Shown: positions 36,634 through 47,083 of the stretch, in pieces
Position numbering within the stretch: position 1 is the first letter of the stretch
Layout of the letters: every line of letters begins with the position of its first letter
DNA from: Pseudomonas sp. JM0905a
GTDB taxonomy: Bacteria; Pseudomonadota; Gammaproteobacteria; Pseudomonadales; Pseudomonadaceae
Assembly (NCBI RefSeq): GCF_014700075.1
Contig: NZ_JACXBU010000005.1
Span: forward strand, 454,792-518,791
Length of the DNA stretch: 64,000 bases
Direction: 5' to 3'
Translations under genes and position numbers: made by a program
The notes under the pieces: model-generated
Databases searched by the model: none
What the model saw: only the letters and a program-made list of their open reading frames with translations
Told to the model about the DNA's origin: nothing

Positions 36634-37422
36634 ATGTTGCTGAAAGACAAGGTTGTGATGATCTCCGGCATCGGCCCGGGCATGGGCATCAAGCTCGCCC
36701 TGGAAGTTGCCCGTGAAGGCGCCCGCGCCGTCGCCATCTGCGCCCGCAATGAGGCGCGCCTGCGTGACGCGGAGCAGCGCATCCGCGCCCTGGGCACCGA
36801 CTGCCAGGTGTTCTGGATGCCCACCGATGTGAGCGACGCCAAGGCCTGCCGGGCCTTTGCCGAGGCCACGCTGGAGCGCTTCGGGCGCATCGATGCACTG
36901 GTCAACAGCGCCTATGCCCATGGCGGCTTCGACTCACTGGAAGGCTGTTCGGACGAGTTGCTGCAGGAGGCCCTGGACGTCAACCTGTTCGGCTCGCTGC
37001 ACCTGACCCGCGCCGTGCTGCCGCAGATGAAGGCCCAGCGCGCTGGCGCCATCGTCATGATCAGCACCCTGGGCGTGCACCAGCCCTATACCGGCGGTGG
37101 TGCCTATGCCGTCTCCAAGGGCACGCTGTCCGTGGCGGTGCGTTACCTGGCATCTGAACTGGCCGAGCATGGCCTGCGGGTGAACGGCCTGGCCTGCGGC
37201 TGGATGTGGGGGGAGCCGGTACAGGCCCATGTACGCGAGGCGGCCGCCGCGCGCGGTGTCAGCGAGGAGCAGGTGCGAGCCGAATTCAGCGCGGGCATTC
37301 CCGGCGGACGTATGCCGGGGGACGAGGAATGCGCCCGTGCGGCCCTGTTCCTGGCCTCCGACTACGCCAGCGCCATCAATGGTGTGCAGCTGGACGCCAA
37401 TGGCGGCGAGCTGATGCGCTGA
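36634..37422 (+). CDS. Short-chain dehydrogenase/reductase, atypical
   Basis: 262 residues, 32 bases after the sulfotransferase. The cofactor loop is SGIGPGMG instead of TGxxxGIG, the usual NNAG is VNSAYA, and the position before the YAVSK pair is MISTLGV with Thr near the usual Ser position. These changes are seen in divergent SDRs of steroid-type clusters and make prediction of the reaction unsafe. Placement in the sulfotransferase operon suggests oxidation or reduction next to the sulfation site. An AACAACAAGAGG leader covers its ribosome binding site. Confidence 0.82.
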   Translation: MLLKDKVVMISGIGPGMGIKLALEVAREGARAVAICARNEARLRDAEQRIRALGTDCQVFWMPTDVSDAKACRAFAEATLERFGRIDALVNSAYAHGGFDSLEGCSDELLQEALDVNLFGSLHLTRAVLPQMKAQRAGAIVMISTLGVHQPYTGGGAYAVSKGTLSVAVRYLASELAEHGLRVNGLACGWMWGEPVQAHVREAAAARGVSEEQVRAEFSAGIPGGRMPGDEECARAALFLASDYASAINGVQLDANGGELMR

Positions 37423-37437
37423 GTGAGGGGGGAGACG

Positions 37438-38412
37438 ATGCTCGATCTTTGTGCTTTCAACGGTGATGCGGACGGCCTCTGCGCCCTGCAGCAGCTGCGC
37501 CTGGCGGGTGAACTGGCGGCGGATGTGCGCCTGGTCAGCGGGGTGAAGCGTGACATTGCCTTGCTGCAACGGGTGCTGGCCGGAGCCGGGGAGCGGGTGA
37601 CGGTGCTCGACGTCTCCCACGAGGAAAACCGCGCCGATGCGGCGCGGCTGCTCGGTGCGGGAGCCCGTGTCCGCTACTTCGACCACCACTTCGCCGGGGA
37701 GCTGCCGGACCATCCCGGCTTCGAGTCGTACATCGACACCGCTGCGGATGTCTGCACCAGTCTGCTGGTGGATCGCTTCCTGGAGGGGCGATTCCACCGC
37801 TGGGCAGTGGCAGCGGCCTTCGGCGATGGCATGGCTGGCCCTGCGAGGACGCTGGCCGCGCGTCATGGGCTGGCGGACGAGGACACTCGCGCGCTCGAAG
37901 AGCTGGGCCTGTTGCTGAACTACAACGCCTACGGGGACAGCCTGGCCTACCTGCACTTCGCCCCGGTGGCCCTGGCAGCGGAGTTGCTGCCGTATCAGGA
38001 CCCGCTCGCCTTCATCCGGAACAGCCCCAGCTTCGCCCGCCTGCGTGCCGGGCACGCTGCTGACATGGCGCAGGCAGCCAGCCTGGAGCCCTGGCAGCTG
38101 GGGAGTGGCGCGACGCTTTACCGTTTGCCGGCCGAGCCCTGGGCGCGACGGGTCAGCGGCGTGCTGGCGAACCAGTTGGCCGCTCGCGATCCGGGGCGTG
38201 CACTCGGTCTGCTGAGCGTCCGGACGGACGGCGACTGGATGTTCAGCCTGCGTGTGCCGGCCACGGCCAGCCTGGAGGCGGATGCTTTCTGTCGGGGGTT
38301 CGCCACCGGGGGAGGGCGCAAGCGCGCCGCCGGTATCAATCGCTTGCCGGCTGAGGCTGTTGAACGCTTCGCCGGGCAGTTCCTCGAGGCCTATCCCAAC
38401 CCGGTCCCGTAG
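37438..38412 (+). CDS. DHH-family phosphoesterase (possible pAp phosphatase/oligoribonuclease)
   Basis: 324 residues from the ATG at 37438 with GGGGGGAG upstream, 15 bases after the SDR. DHH-superfamily motifs are FNGDADGLCAL (residue 7), VLDVSH (about 60) and RYFDHHFAG (about 80), with a DHHA1-like C-terminal GGGRKRAAGINRLP. The DHH family includes NrnA, which degrades very short RNA and dephosphorylates pAp. pAp is exactly the by-product of the sulfotransferase encoded two genes upstream, so a recycling role is attractive, but it is an inference from context. Confidence 0.82.
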   Translation: MLDLCAFNGDADGLCALQQLRLAGELAADVRLVSGVKRDIALLQRVLAGAGERVTVLDVSHEENRADAARLLGAGARVRYFDHHFAGELPDHPGFESYIDTAADVCTSLLVDRFLEGRFHRWAVAAAFGDGMAGPARTLAARHGLADEDTRALEELGLLLNYNAYGDSLAYLHFAPVALAAELLPYQDPLAFIRNSPSFARLRAGHAADMAQAASLEPWQLGSGATLYRLPAEPWARRVSGVLANQLAARDPGRALGLLSVRTDGDWMFSLRVPATASLEADAFCRGFATGGGRKRAAGINRLPAEAVERFAGQFLEAYPNPVP

Positions 38413-38498
38413 CTCCGCTCTCGGTGCGCTGTGCGCACCAGTGTTTGGATGTAGTGCCATAGCTTGTAGGGTCGGCGGGAGGTCTAACCCGCGTGGGC

Positions 38499-38516
38499 TA
38501 GTCCCGGGCAAGGATG
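38499..38516 (+). promoter_or_regulatory. Island operator-like element, site 8
   Basis: TAGTCC-CGGG-CAAGGATG, 61 bases before the Rieske oxygenase start. The left half is perfect, the right half degenerate. Confidence 0.5.
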
Positions 38517-38577
38517 TCCGGGAATCGGGGATGGAGAATAGTTCGAGTCGACATCCATCCCCCTTCAGGAGATCAGC

Positions 38578-39660
38578 ATGGAACGGTCGACTCCCCTTCA
38601 TGGCGGCGTATCCGCGCCGCGTTTCGCCCGAGGCTGGCACTGCCTCGGCCTGGTAACCGATTACGCAGACGGCAAGCCTCATGCACTGAACATCTTCGGC
38701 ACCCGCCTCGTGGCGTTCCGTGGCGAAGACGGCGCGATGCACATACTCGACGGCTACTGCCCACACATGGGCGCGGACCTCGCCGGTGGGCATGTGGAGG
38801 GCGATACCGTGGTGTGCCCCTTCCACCACTGGAAGTGGGGCAGCGACGGCAAGTGCGTGTCGATTTCCTACTGCAAGCGCGTGCCCATGCGGGCGCGGGT
38901 CAAGGCGTGGCCGACGCTGGAGAAGAACCAGCTGCTGTACGTCTGGAACGACCCCGAAGGCAATGCGCCGGATCCCAAGGTGGAAGTGCCGCGCATCGAG
39001 GCCTGTTATTCGGCCGAGTGGACGGAGTGGATGATGCGCAAGATGGTCATCCAGACCAACTGCCGCGAGCTGGTGGATAACCTCGCCGACTTCGCGCATT
39101 TCGGGCCGGTACATGGCTCGCCGGCCAGCTACTTCTGCAACACCTTCGACGGACACCGGGGCTACCAGATGTTCCAGGGCGAGGACAGTGAGTTGCTGGG
39201 CAGCGGCCTGCGCGCGGACAGCGCCTACTTCGGGCCCGCCTACCACATCACCCGCATGACCGCGCAGGCCGGCGGGCAGACCCTCGACACGCTGCTGCTC
39301 AACTGCCACGTGCCCATCGACCAGAACAGCTTCGAGCTGCGCTACGCGATCAAGGTCAGGAAGCAGCCGGGACTCTCCGAAGCCGAGAACGAGGCCATCG
39401 CCGAGGGCTATGCCGGGCAGGCGCACAAGTCCTTCTTCCAGGACGTGGAGATCTGGAACAGCAAGACCCGCATCGACAAACCGATCCTCTGCGAAGGGGA
39501 TGGCCCGGTGTACCAGCTGCGTGAGTGGTACGAGCAGTTCTACACCGATGTCGCCGACCTGCCTGCGCCGGCCCGGAAGGTATTCGAGTGCAAGGGCGGT
39601 GTCTGGCAGCAGCTCGACGAGGTGCCTGAACAGGCCCGCAGCCAGCTGCACCTGATCTGA
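38578..39660 (+). CDS. KshA-like Rieske non-heme iron oxygenase
   Basis: 360 residues, AGGAG 8 bases before the ATG. The Rieske 2Fe-2S site is CPH-X16-CPFH (about residues 61-82). The mononuclear iron site NLADFAHFGPVH (about 168-179) shows the N-x2-D-x2-H-x4-H pattern of KshA. KshA hydroxylates C9 of 3-ketosteroids and opens ring B; related enzymes act on other polycyclic or side-chain positions. The KshB-like reductase at 23923 is the likely electron donor. It is the first of seven tightly packed genes ending with a CoA ligase at 45444. Confidence 0.88.
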   Translation: MERSTPLHGGVSAPRFARGWHCLGLVTDYADGKPHALNIFGTRLVAFRGEDGAMHILDGYCPHMGADLAGGHVEGDTVVCPFHHWKWGSDGKCVSISYCKRVPMRARVKAWPTLEKNQLLYVWNDPEGNAPDPKVEVPRIEACYSAEWTEWMMRKMVIQTNCRELVDNLADFAHFGPVHGSPASYFCNTFDGHRGYQMFQGEDSELLGSGLRADSAYFGPAYHITRMTAQAGGQTLDTLLLNCHVPIDQNSFELRYAIKVRKQPGLSEAENEAIAEGYAGQAHKSFFQDVEIWNSKTRIDKPILCEGDGPVYQLREWYEQFYTDVADLPAPARKVFECKGGVWQQLDEVPEQARSQLHLI

Positions 39661-39674
39661 GCACGGCATTTCAG

Positions 39675-39686
39675 AACAACAACAAG
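39675..39686 (+). promoter_or_regulatory. A-rich Hfq/Crc-type motif AACAACAACAAG
   Basis: Extended A-rich repeat just before the GCGGAAGGA ribosome binding site of the SDR gene at 39701. Confidence 0.55.
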
Positions 39687-39700
39687 CGGAAGGACGGGAC

Positions 39701-40528
39701 ATGAGGTTCGAAGGCAAGGTCGCGCTGGTTACCGGCGCGGGATCGGGAATGGGGCGCGCCACGGCTGCATTGTTCGCCGCCGAAGGGGCGAGCGTGGTGG
39801 TGGTGGACATCGACGAGGCGGCGGCGCAGCGCACGGTCGCCGAACTGGCAACGCGCGAGAGCAGTTTCGCCAATGCCTGCGACATCGGTGACAGCGCGTC
39901 GGTGGCGAGACTGTTTGCCGAGGTGGACGAGCGCTACGGCTGCCTTGATGTGCTGGTCAACAACGCCGGCGTCGGCCAGGTGCCCGGCGATGGCTTCGAC
40001 CAGTACCAGCAGCGCCTGGCCAAGCGCAGCGAGCAATTGGCCGCGGGCGTGGAGCCCGACGTGTTCACCGACATGATCGTCGACCTGACCGATGCCGGTT
40101 GGCAGCGAATCGTCGATATCAACCTCAATGGCACCTTCTACTGCAGCCGTGCGGCGGTGCGCCTGATGATCGCCAGCGGCCGGATGGGCTCGATCATCAA
40201 CATCGCCAGCCTGTCCGCGCTCAGCGGTGAAGGGCCGCTTGCCTACTGCGCGTCCAAGGCCGCCGTGATCGGCCTGGGCAAGTGCCTGGCTCGCGACCTC
40301 GGCCCGCGCGGCATCCGCGTCAACACCATCTGCCCGGGGCCGACCCGCACGCCGATGATGCAGTCGATCTCCCGCGAATGGCAGCAGGCCCTGGAGCGTG
40401 CCACTCCCCTCGGTCGCCTGCTGGAGCCGGAAGAAATCGCGCGGACCTGCCTGTTCCTGGCCAGCGATGAAGCCAGCGCTTTTACCGGACAAACCCTCGC
40501 CGCCGCCGGCGGCATGATGATGCTCTGA
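39701..40528 (+). CDS. Short-chain dehydrogenase/reductase
   Basis: 275 residues, GGAAGGA before the [16 protein letters not shown] (Asp, NAD preference), NNAGV and IASLSAL...YCASK are all present, with [11 protein letters not shown] near the end. There is an insertion of about 25 residues after NNAGV ([20 protein letters not shown]...) compared with the minimal SDR. It is second in the Rieske operon, and its role is probably oxidation of a ring or side-chain alcohol. Confidence 0.85.
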   Translation: MRFEGKVALVTGAGSGMGRATAALFAAEGASVVVVDIDEAAAQRTVAELATRESSFANACDIGDSASVARLFAEVDERYGCLDVLVNNAGVGQVPGDGFDQYQQRLAKRSEQLAAGVEPDVFTDMIVDLTDAGWQRIVDINLNGTFYCSRAAVRLMIASGRMGSIINIASLSALSGEGPLAYCASKAAVIGLGKCLARDLGPRGIRVNTICPGPTRTPMMQSISREWQQALERATPLGRLLEPEEIARTCLFLASDEASAFTGQTLAAAGGMMML

Positions 40529-40539
40529 GAGGACTTCCC

Positions 40540-41361
40540 ATGAGTGGACGACTGCAAGGCAAGGTGGCGCTGATCAGTGGCGCCGGCACGGGAATCGGCG
40601 CGGCGGCGGCTCGGTTGTTCGCGGCCCAGGGCTGCAAGGTGATGGTCTGCGGACGTCGCCAGGCACCGCTGGAGGCGGTGGTGGCGGAGATTCGCGCGCA
40701 AGGTGGGGAGGCCGATTGGGTGCAGGCCGACGTCACCGATGAGCAGTCGGTGGAAAATGCCGTGAGCAAGACCCTGGAGCGCTTCGGCCGCTTCGACGTC
40801 ATGGTCAACAACGCGGTGAATTACACCTGGGGCCCGCTGGTGGGCCTTTCCACCGAGGAGTGGCACAAGAGCCTGCGCGGCAGCCTCGATGTGGCCTTCT
40901 TCGGCACCCGTGCGGCGATGCGGGTGATGCAGGGCAAGGGCGGCTCGATCATCAACATGGGCTCGGTCGCCGGCCTGCTCGGCAGTCCCGGTCTCAGCGC
41001 CTACGGCGCGGCCAAGGCCGGCGTCGTCAACTTCAGTCGTGCGGCGGCCCTGGAAGGCGCGGCCGAGAAAGTCCGCGTCAACGTGGTCATTCCCGGCATC
41101 GTCTGGAGCGAAGGCACCCGCGAGGCGATGCGCAGTGAGCAGATGATCGCGGGAACAGCGCGGGCCGTGCCGCTGGGGCGCATCGGCCAGCCGGAGGAGG
41201 TCGGCAACGCCATCCTCTTCCTCGCCACGGACGAGTCCTCCTACATCACCGGCCAGACCCTGGTGGTCGATGGCGGCAAGACCTGTGAACTCAACGTCGG
41301 CGCCAGCGACTACAGCTCGGCGACCTCCACTGAAATCAGATCGGCTCTGAGCGAGGCGTGA
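40540..41361 (+). CDS. Short-chain dehydrogenase/reductase
   Basis: 273 residues, 11 bases after the previous gene with GAGAGGA upstream. The cofactor loop is SGAGTGIG, followed by VCGRRQ (an Arg pair, suggesting NADP). NNAVNY replaces NNAG, and the catalytic MGSVAGL...YGAAK is intact. A C-terminal tail of about 25 residues ([15 protein letters not shown]...) extends beyond the fold. Third gene of the Rieske operon. Confidence 0.84.
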   Translation: MSGRLQGKVALISGAGTGIGAAAARLFAAQGCKVMVCGRRQAPLEAVVAEIRAQGGEADWVQADVTDEQSVENAVSKTLERFGRFDVMVNNAVNYTWGPLVGLSTEEWHKSLRGSLDVAFFGTRAAMRVMQGKGGSIINMGSVAGLLGSPGLSAYGAAKAGVVNFSRAAALEGAAEKVRVNVVIPGIVWSEGTREAMRSEQMIAGTARAVPLGRIGQPEEVGNAILFLATDESSYITGQTLVVDGGKTCELNVGASDYSSATSTEIRSALSEA

Positions 41362-41364
41362 CCC

Positions 41365-42129
41365 ATGGATATCCAACTGAATGTTCCCGCCAGCCCGGTG
41401 CTGGTGACTGGCGGCGCCTCCGGTATCGGTGAGGCCACTGCCGAGGCTCTGGCAGCGGTGAAACGCCCTGTCGCCATCTGGGACCTGCAGGCCGACAAGG
41501 CCCAGGCCGTGGCGGCGCGTCTGGCCGAGCAATTCGGCGTGCCGTGCCTGGGCCTGGGCATCGACCTGCGCGATCCGGCCGCCATCGCCCCGGCCCTGGG
41601 GCAGACCCATGCTGAACTCGGGGCACCGGGCGGCCTGGTGCATGCCGCTGGCGTCGTTGACCAGAGCGGCCTGGAAAATCTGACGGCGGACAGCTGGGAC
41701 CTGGTGTTGAACGTCAACTTGCGCGCCATGGCACTGCTGGTGCAGGCCATGCTGCCGGACCTGCGGGCCAATCCGGGCTCTGCGGTGGTCGGCATCGCCT
41801 CGATCAACGCCACCCTGGGTAATGGGTTAATTCCTTCCTACAGCGCCTCCAAGGGCGGGATGCTGTCGATGGTTCGCTCGATGGCCGATGCCCTTGGCGC
41901 CGACGGTATCCGCGTCAACTCGGTGTCGCCGGGGCAGATCCTCACCCCGATGGTGGCGCCAATTGCGGCCGCGCGGCCCGGTCATTTCGAGCGCCGGATC
42001 ATCCTCGGCCGCCTGGGCCAGCCAGCGGAGATTGGCCGGGTGGTGCGCTTCCTGCTGTCCGACGAGGCCAGCTACATCAACGCCGCCGAGATCGTCGTCG
42101 ACGGCGGCAACATTTCCTCGCAGCGATGA
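41365..42129 (+). CDS. Short-chain dehydrogenase/reductase
   Basis: 254 residues, 3 bases after the previous stop. TGGASGIG, WDLQ (Asp), VHAAGV instead of NNAG, and the catalytic IASINATLGNGLIPSYSASK are visible. VSPGQILTPM and DGGNISS close the fold. It is the fourth gene of the Rieske operon and the third SDR in a row, so the operon probably handles several hydroxyl groups or stereochemical inversion (oxidation and re-reduction) at one carbon. Confidence 0.84.
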   Translation: MDIQLNVPASPVLVTGGASGIGEATAEALAAVKRPVAIWDLQADKAQAVAARLAEQFGVPCLGLGIDLRDPAAIAPALGQTHAELGAPGGLVHAAGVVDQSGLENLTADSWDLVLNVNLRAMALLVQAMLPDLRANPGSAVVGIASINATLGNGLIPSYSASKGGMLSMVRSMADALGADGIRVNSVSPGQILTPMVAPIAAARPGHFERRIILGRLGQPAEIGRVVRFLLSDEASYINAAEIVVDGGNISSQR

Positions 42130-42143
42130 TCCGGGAGATCGCC

Positions 42144-42769
42144 ATGAACGAGCAAAGCTTGCAGGCGCGGCTGGACCGGCTGGAGTCGCTGGAGGAAATC
42201 CGCATGCTGCCAGCCAAGTACGCGCTGGCCCTGGACATGCGTGACCTGGACGCCTGGGTCGGGTTGTTCCCTGAAGACATCAAGGTCGGTCAGGACAAGG
42301 TCGGCCGGGCTCACCTGAAAGCCTGGATCGACGACACCCTGCGCCTGCAGTTCAGCACCACGTCGCACCACATCGGTGGCCACATCATCGAGTTCAAGGA
42401 CCCGGATAACGCCTGTGGCGTGGTCTATTCGAAGAACGAGCATGAGGCCGGCCCCGAGTGGGTGATCATGCAGATGCTCTACTGGGACGACTATCAGCGC
42501 ATCGATGGGCGCTGGTACTTCCGCCGGCGCCTGCCGTGCTACCTCTACGCCAGCGACCTGAACCGCCCGCCGATTGGCGAGAAAAAGATGCGTTGGCCAG
42601 GTCGCGAGCCCTATGACGGCTCCTGGCATGAGCTGTGGCCGAGCTGGAAAACCTTCTGGAGCGAAAAGCCGGGCGATGCCCTGCCGGAAGTGGCCGAGCC
42701 CGCACCGCTGGACGCGTTCCTGGAACGCATGCGGCGCGGTTCGTCTGCACCTCGGGTGAGGGTGCGCTG

Positions 42770-42770
<1 letters not shown>
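42144..42770 (+). CDS. SnoaL-like/NTF2-fold protein
   Basis: 208 residues from the ATG at 42144 (GGGAG upstream); ATG 42126 overlapping the previous stop is less likely. The first 130 residues (LEEIRMLPAKYALALDMRDLDAWVGLFPEDIKV.., then TSHHIGGHIIEF and YWDDYQRIDGRWYFRRR) fit the cone-shaped NTF2/SnoaL fold. That fold is shared by steroid delta-isomerases, dehydratases and small oxygenase subunits. A 60-residue tail follows. The Asp and His positions suit an isomerase or dehydratase, but the reaction is not predictable. Its stop overlaps the next start by one base. Confidence 0.78.
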
Positions 42771-43884
<1,114 letters not shown>

Positions 43885-43888
<4 letters not shown>

Positions 43889-45444
43889 CTCCACCCGCCG
43901 CCATTGCGCGCACCATCCCCGCCGCCCTGGCGCTGTCCGCCCGCCGCCATGGGCCGCACATCGCCATTGAAGAAGGCGCGGTACGGATCAGTTATGCAGA
44001 GCTGGAACAGCTCAGCCGGACTGCCGGCCGGGCATTGCTGGCCCTTGGCGTGGAACCGGGTGACCGCGTCGCGATCTGGGCGCCGAACAGCCATCAGTGG
44101 CTGGTGGCGGCGCTGGGCAGCCTGATGGCTGGCGCAGTGCTGGTGCCCCTGAGCACGCGCATGAAAGGCGGGGAGGCGGCGGATATCCTCGGGCGCAGCG
44201 GTGCGCGTGTGCTGTTCAGCATTGGCGAGTTTCTGGGCAGTTATTACCCGGCGCTGCTGGCGGAGCATTCGCTGGACGGACTCCGGCACAGGATCGTCTT
44301 CGAAGAGGCCCGTGAAGGCGAGCAGACCTGGCAGGACTTTCTTGCCCTGTCCGGGCAAGTGCCGGATGAGGACCTGCAACAGCGGATCGATGGTCTTGAC
44401 GGCGACAGCCTGTCCGCCCTGATGTTCACTTCCGGCACCACGGGGTATCCGAAGGGCGTGCTCTGCGCCCACGGGCAGAACCTGCGGTTGTTCGACAGCT
44501 GGAGTGAAATCGTCGGGTTGCACAGCGGTGATCGCTACCTGATCGTCAACCCGTTCTTCCACAGCTTCGGGTTCAAGGCCGGCTGGCTCGCTGCGCTCAT
44601 CAGGGGAGCAACCATCCTGCCGGCGCGGACCTTCGAAGCCGAGGCGGTGCTGCGCTGTATCGAACGCGATCGGGTGAGTTTCCTGCCCGGCCCACCCGCC
44701 CTCTACGCCGCCATGCTTGACCATCCGCGCCGGGGGGATTTCGACCTGTCTTCGCTACGTGTCGCCGTCACCGGGGCGGCCTCTGTGCCGCCGGTCCTGG
44801 TGGAGCGAATGCGCGAGGAGCTGGGGTTTGCCAGCGTGGTCACGGCCTATGGGCTGACCGAAAGCTGTGGTTTGACGACCGTATGCCGGCCCGGCGATGA
44901 CGCGCTGACGGTCGCCGGCACCTGTGGGCGGCCACTGGACGGAATCGAGGTGCGTTGCGTGGATGACTGCGGAATGCCGGTGCCAATGGGCGAGCCGGGA
45001 GAGGTGCTGATCCGCGGCTACAACCTGATGCAGGGTTACTTCAACGACCCGGAGGCGACCCGCGAGGCGGTGGATGCGCAGGGCTGGCTGCATACCGGCG
45101 ACATCGGCGTGCTCGACGAGCGCGGCTACCTGCGGATTACCGACCGCCTCAAGGACATGTACATCGTTGGCGGCTTCAACTGCTATCCGGCCGAGGTCGA
45201 GCGTCTGCTCATGGAGCATCCGGCAGTGGCCCAGGCGGCGGTGGTCGGCGTACCGGACGAGCGGCTGGGGGAGGTCGGCAAGGCCTTCGTGATCCCGCGC
45301 CAGGGCACCGTGCTCGCGCCTGATGAGCTGATCGCCTGGAGTCGTGAGCGCATGGCCAACTACAAGGTGCCGCGCAGCGTCGAGGTGGTATTGGCACTGC
45401 CGATGAATGCGGCGGGCAAGGTCCTCAAAGGGGCGCTGCGCTGA
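43885..45444 (+). CDS. FadD3-like acyl-CoA synthetase, second paralogue
   Basis: 519 residues starting in an ATGA overlap. The motifs are the same as in the ligase at 26234: SGTTGYPKGV, VNPFFHSFGFKAGWLAALI, YGLTESCG, GWLHTGDIGVLDERGYLRITDRLKDMYIVGGFNCYPAEVE and NAAGKVLKGAL. By eye more than half the residues are shared with the first copy. Two ligases in one regulon suggest two different acids (for example side-chain and ring-derived) or an exchanged substrate range. Last gene of the Rieske operon; its stop is 6 bases from the convergent lapG. Confidence 0.88.
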
Positions 45445-45449
45445 CAGCC

Positions 45450-46178
45450 TCAGCCGCCAGCGGACTGGGATTGCACGCTTGCGAGGTGGAAGCCCTGGCG
45501 CTCCATTCGCGTCAGCACGACCTGCCAGGGCCGTAGTTCAGTGGGTTCGCCGATGCGCTTGAGCGCACCGTGATCCATCGCGTACAGCCCTTGGGCATCG
45601 AAGGCGTAGCGCAGGGCCAGGTCCTTGCGCTGGGAGGCGGGGAGGATGTCGTCTACCAGGTTGTCGAGGACCAGGGGCTCGGCGTCCGGGGTTTCGTAGT
45701 AGGTCACCACCATGTGCGCCTGGTTCAGCTTCAGGGCGCGGGCGTAGGTGATGCGCAGTTTCTGCGGATCGACGCCGAGCTGCAGCAGGGTGAAGTACTT
45801 GGCCAGGGCGAAGTCCTCGCAATCACCAGCGCCCCTGGCCAGAGTTTCCACGGGGGTGGCCCAGTAGTCGCGGCGCTGCCACAGCTCGCTGTCGTCGCTG
45901 AAGCGGACTTGCCGGTTGATCTGCTGATTGACCGCCTGCAGTTGCTCTTGCTCGGACTTCCGACGGCTGCCTTCCAGGAGGTCGTGCCAGGCCTGAAGAC
46001 GGTCATTGGCCGGGCCACTGCGACCGTAGCGCTTTTCCGCCTTGCGCAGCACCGGATCGACGCTCCAGGACGCCTTGGCGCTGCCGGAACCGAACAGCAG
46101 GCTGCCAGCAAAAAGCAGGAGGGCGAGGAAATGCCAGGACAGGGATACGCCGAAGCGGCGGGAGGCAGGCTTCTGCAA
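45450..46178 (-). CDS. lapG: LapG-type periplasmic transglutaminase-like cysteine protease
   Basis: 242 residues starting with TTG at 46178 (GGAGA upstream; no ATG occurs before the signal peptide). The N-terminal membrane/signal segment is LSWHFLALLLFAGSLLFGSGSAKA. The BTLCP catalytic triad is seen as the Cys in GAGDCEDFALAKY, the His in NQAHMVVTYY and the Asp in LVLDNLVDDI. In Pseudomonas LapG cuts large surface adhesins when its inhibitor LapD is inactive (low c-di-GMP). No lapD gene is adjacent, so the inhibitor must be elsewhere. It marks the end of the catabolic island. Confidence 0.9.
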   Translation of the reverse strand: MQKPASRRFGVSLSWHFLALLLFAGSLLFGSGSAKASWSVDPVLRKAEKRYGRSGPANDRLQAWHDLLEGSRRKSEQEQLQAVNQQINRQVRFSDDSELWQRRDYWATPVETLARGAGDCEDFALAKYFTLLQLGVDPQKLRITYARALKLNQAHMVVTYYETPDAEPLVLDNLVDDILPASQRKDLALRYAFDAQGLYAMDHGALKRIGEPTELRPWQVVLTRMERQGFHLASVQSQSAGG

Positions 46179-46476
46179 CGGGTTGACTCTCCAGGGAAGA
46201 CGGCCGGAGCCGGGTTCTACGGTGGATCAATCCGTTGAGCGAATCGCCGGCATAGAGTTATCCCTCCGCCGGTTCGGGGATGCGCAAACACTAGGATCGG
46301 TGCGCCTCGTGCTGCAAGGGGCAGGAGACGCATGGCACAGAGGTGGGCAGGGTGGGGCGGGCGGAATGGCTCTGGGATGGGCTCCGGCCGGGCTGGCCGG
46401 TTGTCGGAAAATCTTCAGAATGCTGCCCGCCGGGTGCGCAGCAATGGGTGCGCATCCGACGGGCGGTCACTTGGGG

Positions 46477-46776
46477 TCATTTTCCGAATTCGACCCTTTG
46501 CTTGTAGATCGGCGACTGGTACTGCGGGGTCTGCCGCCCACTGGACCGCATGTCGTCATCCTGGGTTTGTTGCCCGGCGGCGGTCGGCTGTTGCTCGACC
46601 ATCCGGGTAAAGCTCTCGCTGGAATCCTCCCTCATCTGGATGATTTGCTGGTTGCGCGTCCGATAGTCGTTCAGGCGATCGCCTCCATTCTCCGCGAAGA
46701 CCGGACCTGGTCCCGCTGTTACTGCGAGGGCCAGAAGCAGGCCACTGAGGGCCGTTGTGCTGAATGTCGATTTCAT
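46477..46776 (-). CDS. Small secreted hypothetical protein
   Basis: 99 residues from the ATG at 46776 (AGAGGT upstream). A clear signal peptide, MKSTFSTTALSGLLLALAVT..PVFA, probably ends at residue 27. The mature part is polar, rich in Gln, Arg and Asp (RLNDYRTRNQQIIQMRED), with no Cys and low complexity near the end. I do not recognise a family. The 298-base gap to lapG (46179-46476) shows no gene. Confidence 0.7.
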   Translation of the reverse strand: MKSTFSTTALSGLLLALAVTAGPGPVFAENGGDRLNDYRTRNQQIIQMREDSSESFTRMVEQQPTAAGQQTQDDDMRSSGRQTPQYQSPIYKQRVEFGK

Positions 46777-47010
46777 GATCCGTACCTCTTGTTTCCCCCT
46801 CTCGCTCCCCATCGAGTGGATTAACAGGATCGGCCATTGTTACAGGCAGCGGTGAGGGCCTGACGGATGGCAGGAAAATGGACCGACGGCTCATTGCAAG
46901 GCATTGAATGGCATGGATATTTCCGGCGTTTCTGCCCGAATGAGAAGCGTCGTTGCAGGGGGCGCTGGAGACGTGACAGGGTCGCGATGCCGGCCGCACT
47001 CCTCGCCAGC

Positions 47011-47041
47011 ACAAAAAAACGCCCCGCCAAAAGGGCGGGGC
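47011..47041 (-). terminator. Rho-independent terminator of the efflux operon
   Basis: On the minus strand GCCCCGCCC TTTT GGCGGGGC is followed by GTTTTTTTG, 43 bases past the outer-membrane channel gene stop. Confidence 0.93.
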
Positions 47042-47083
47042 GCCGCGTGGATTCCTCGTCCGTGAGGATTGGGGAGTCGCGGA

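Noticed and set aside
36934..39885. 983-residue minus-strand frame
   Set aside because: Opposite the SDR, DHH and Rieske genes, all with strong motifs; shadow frame.
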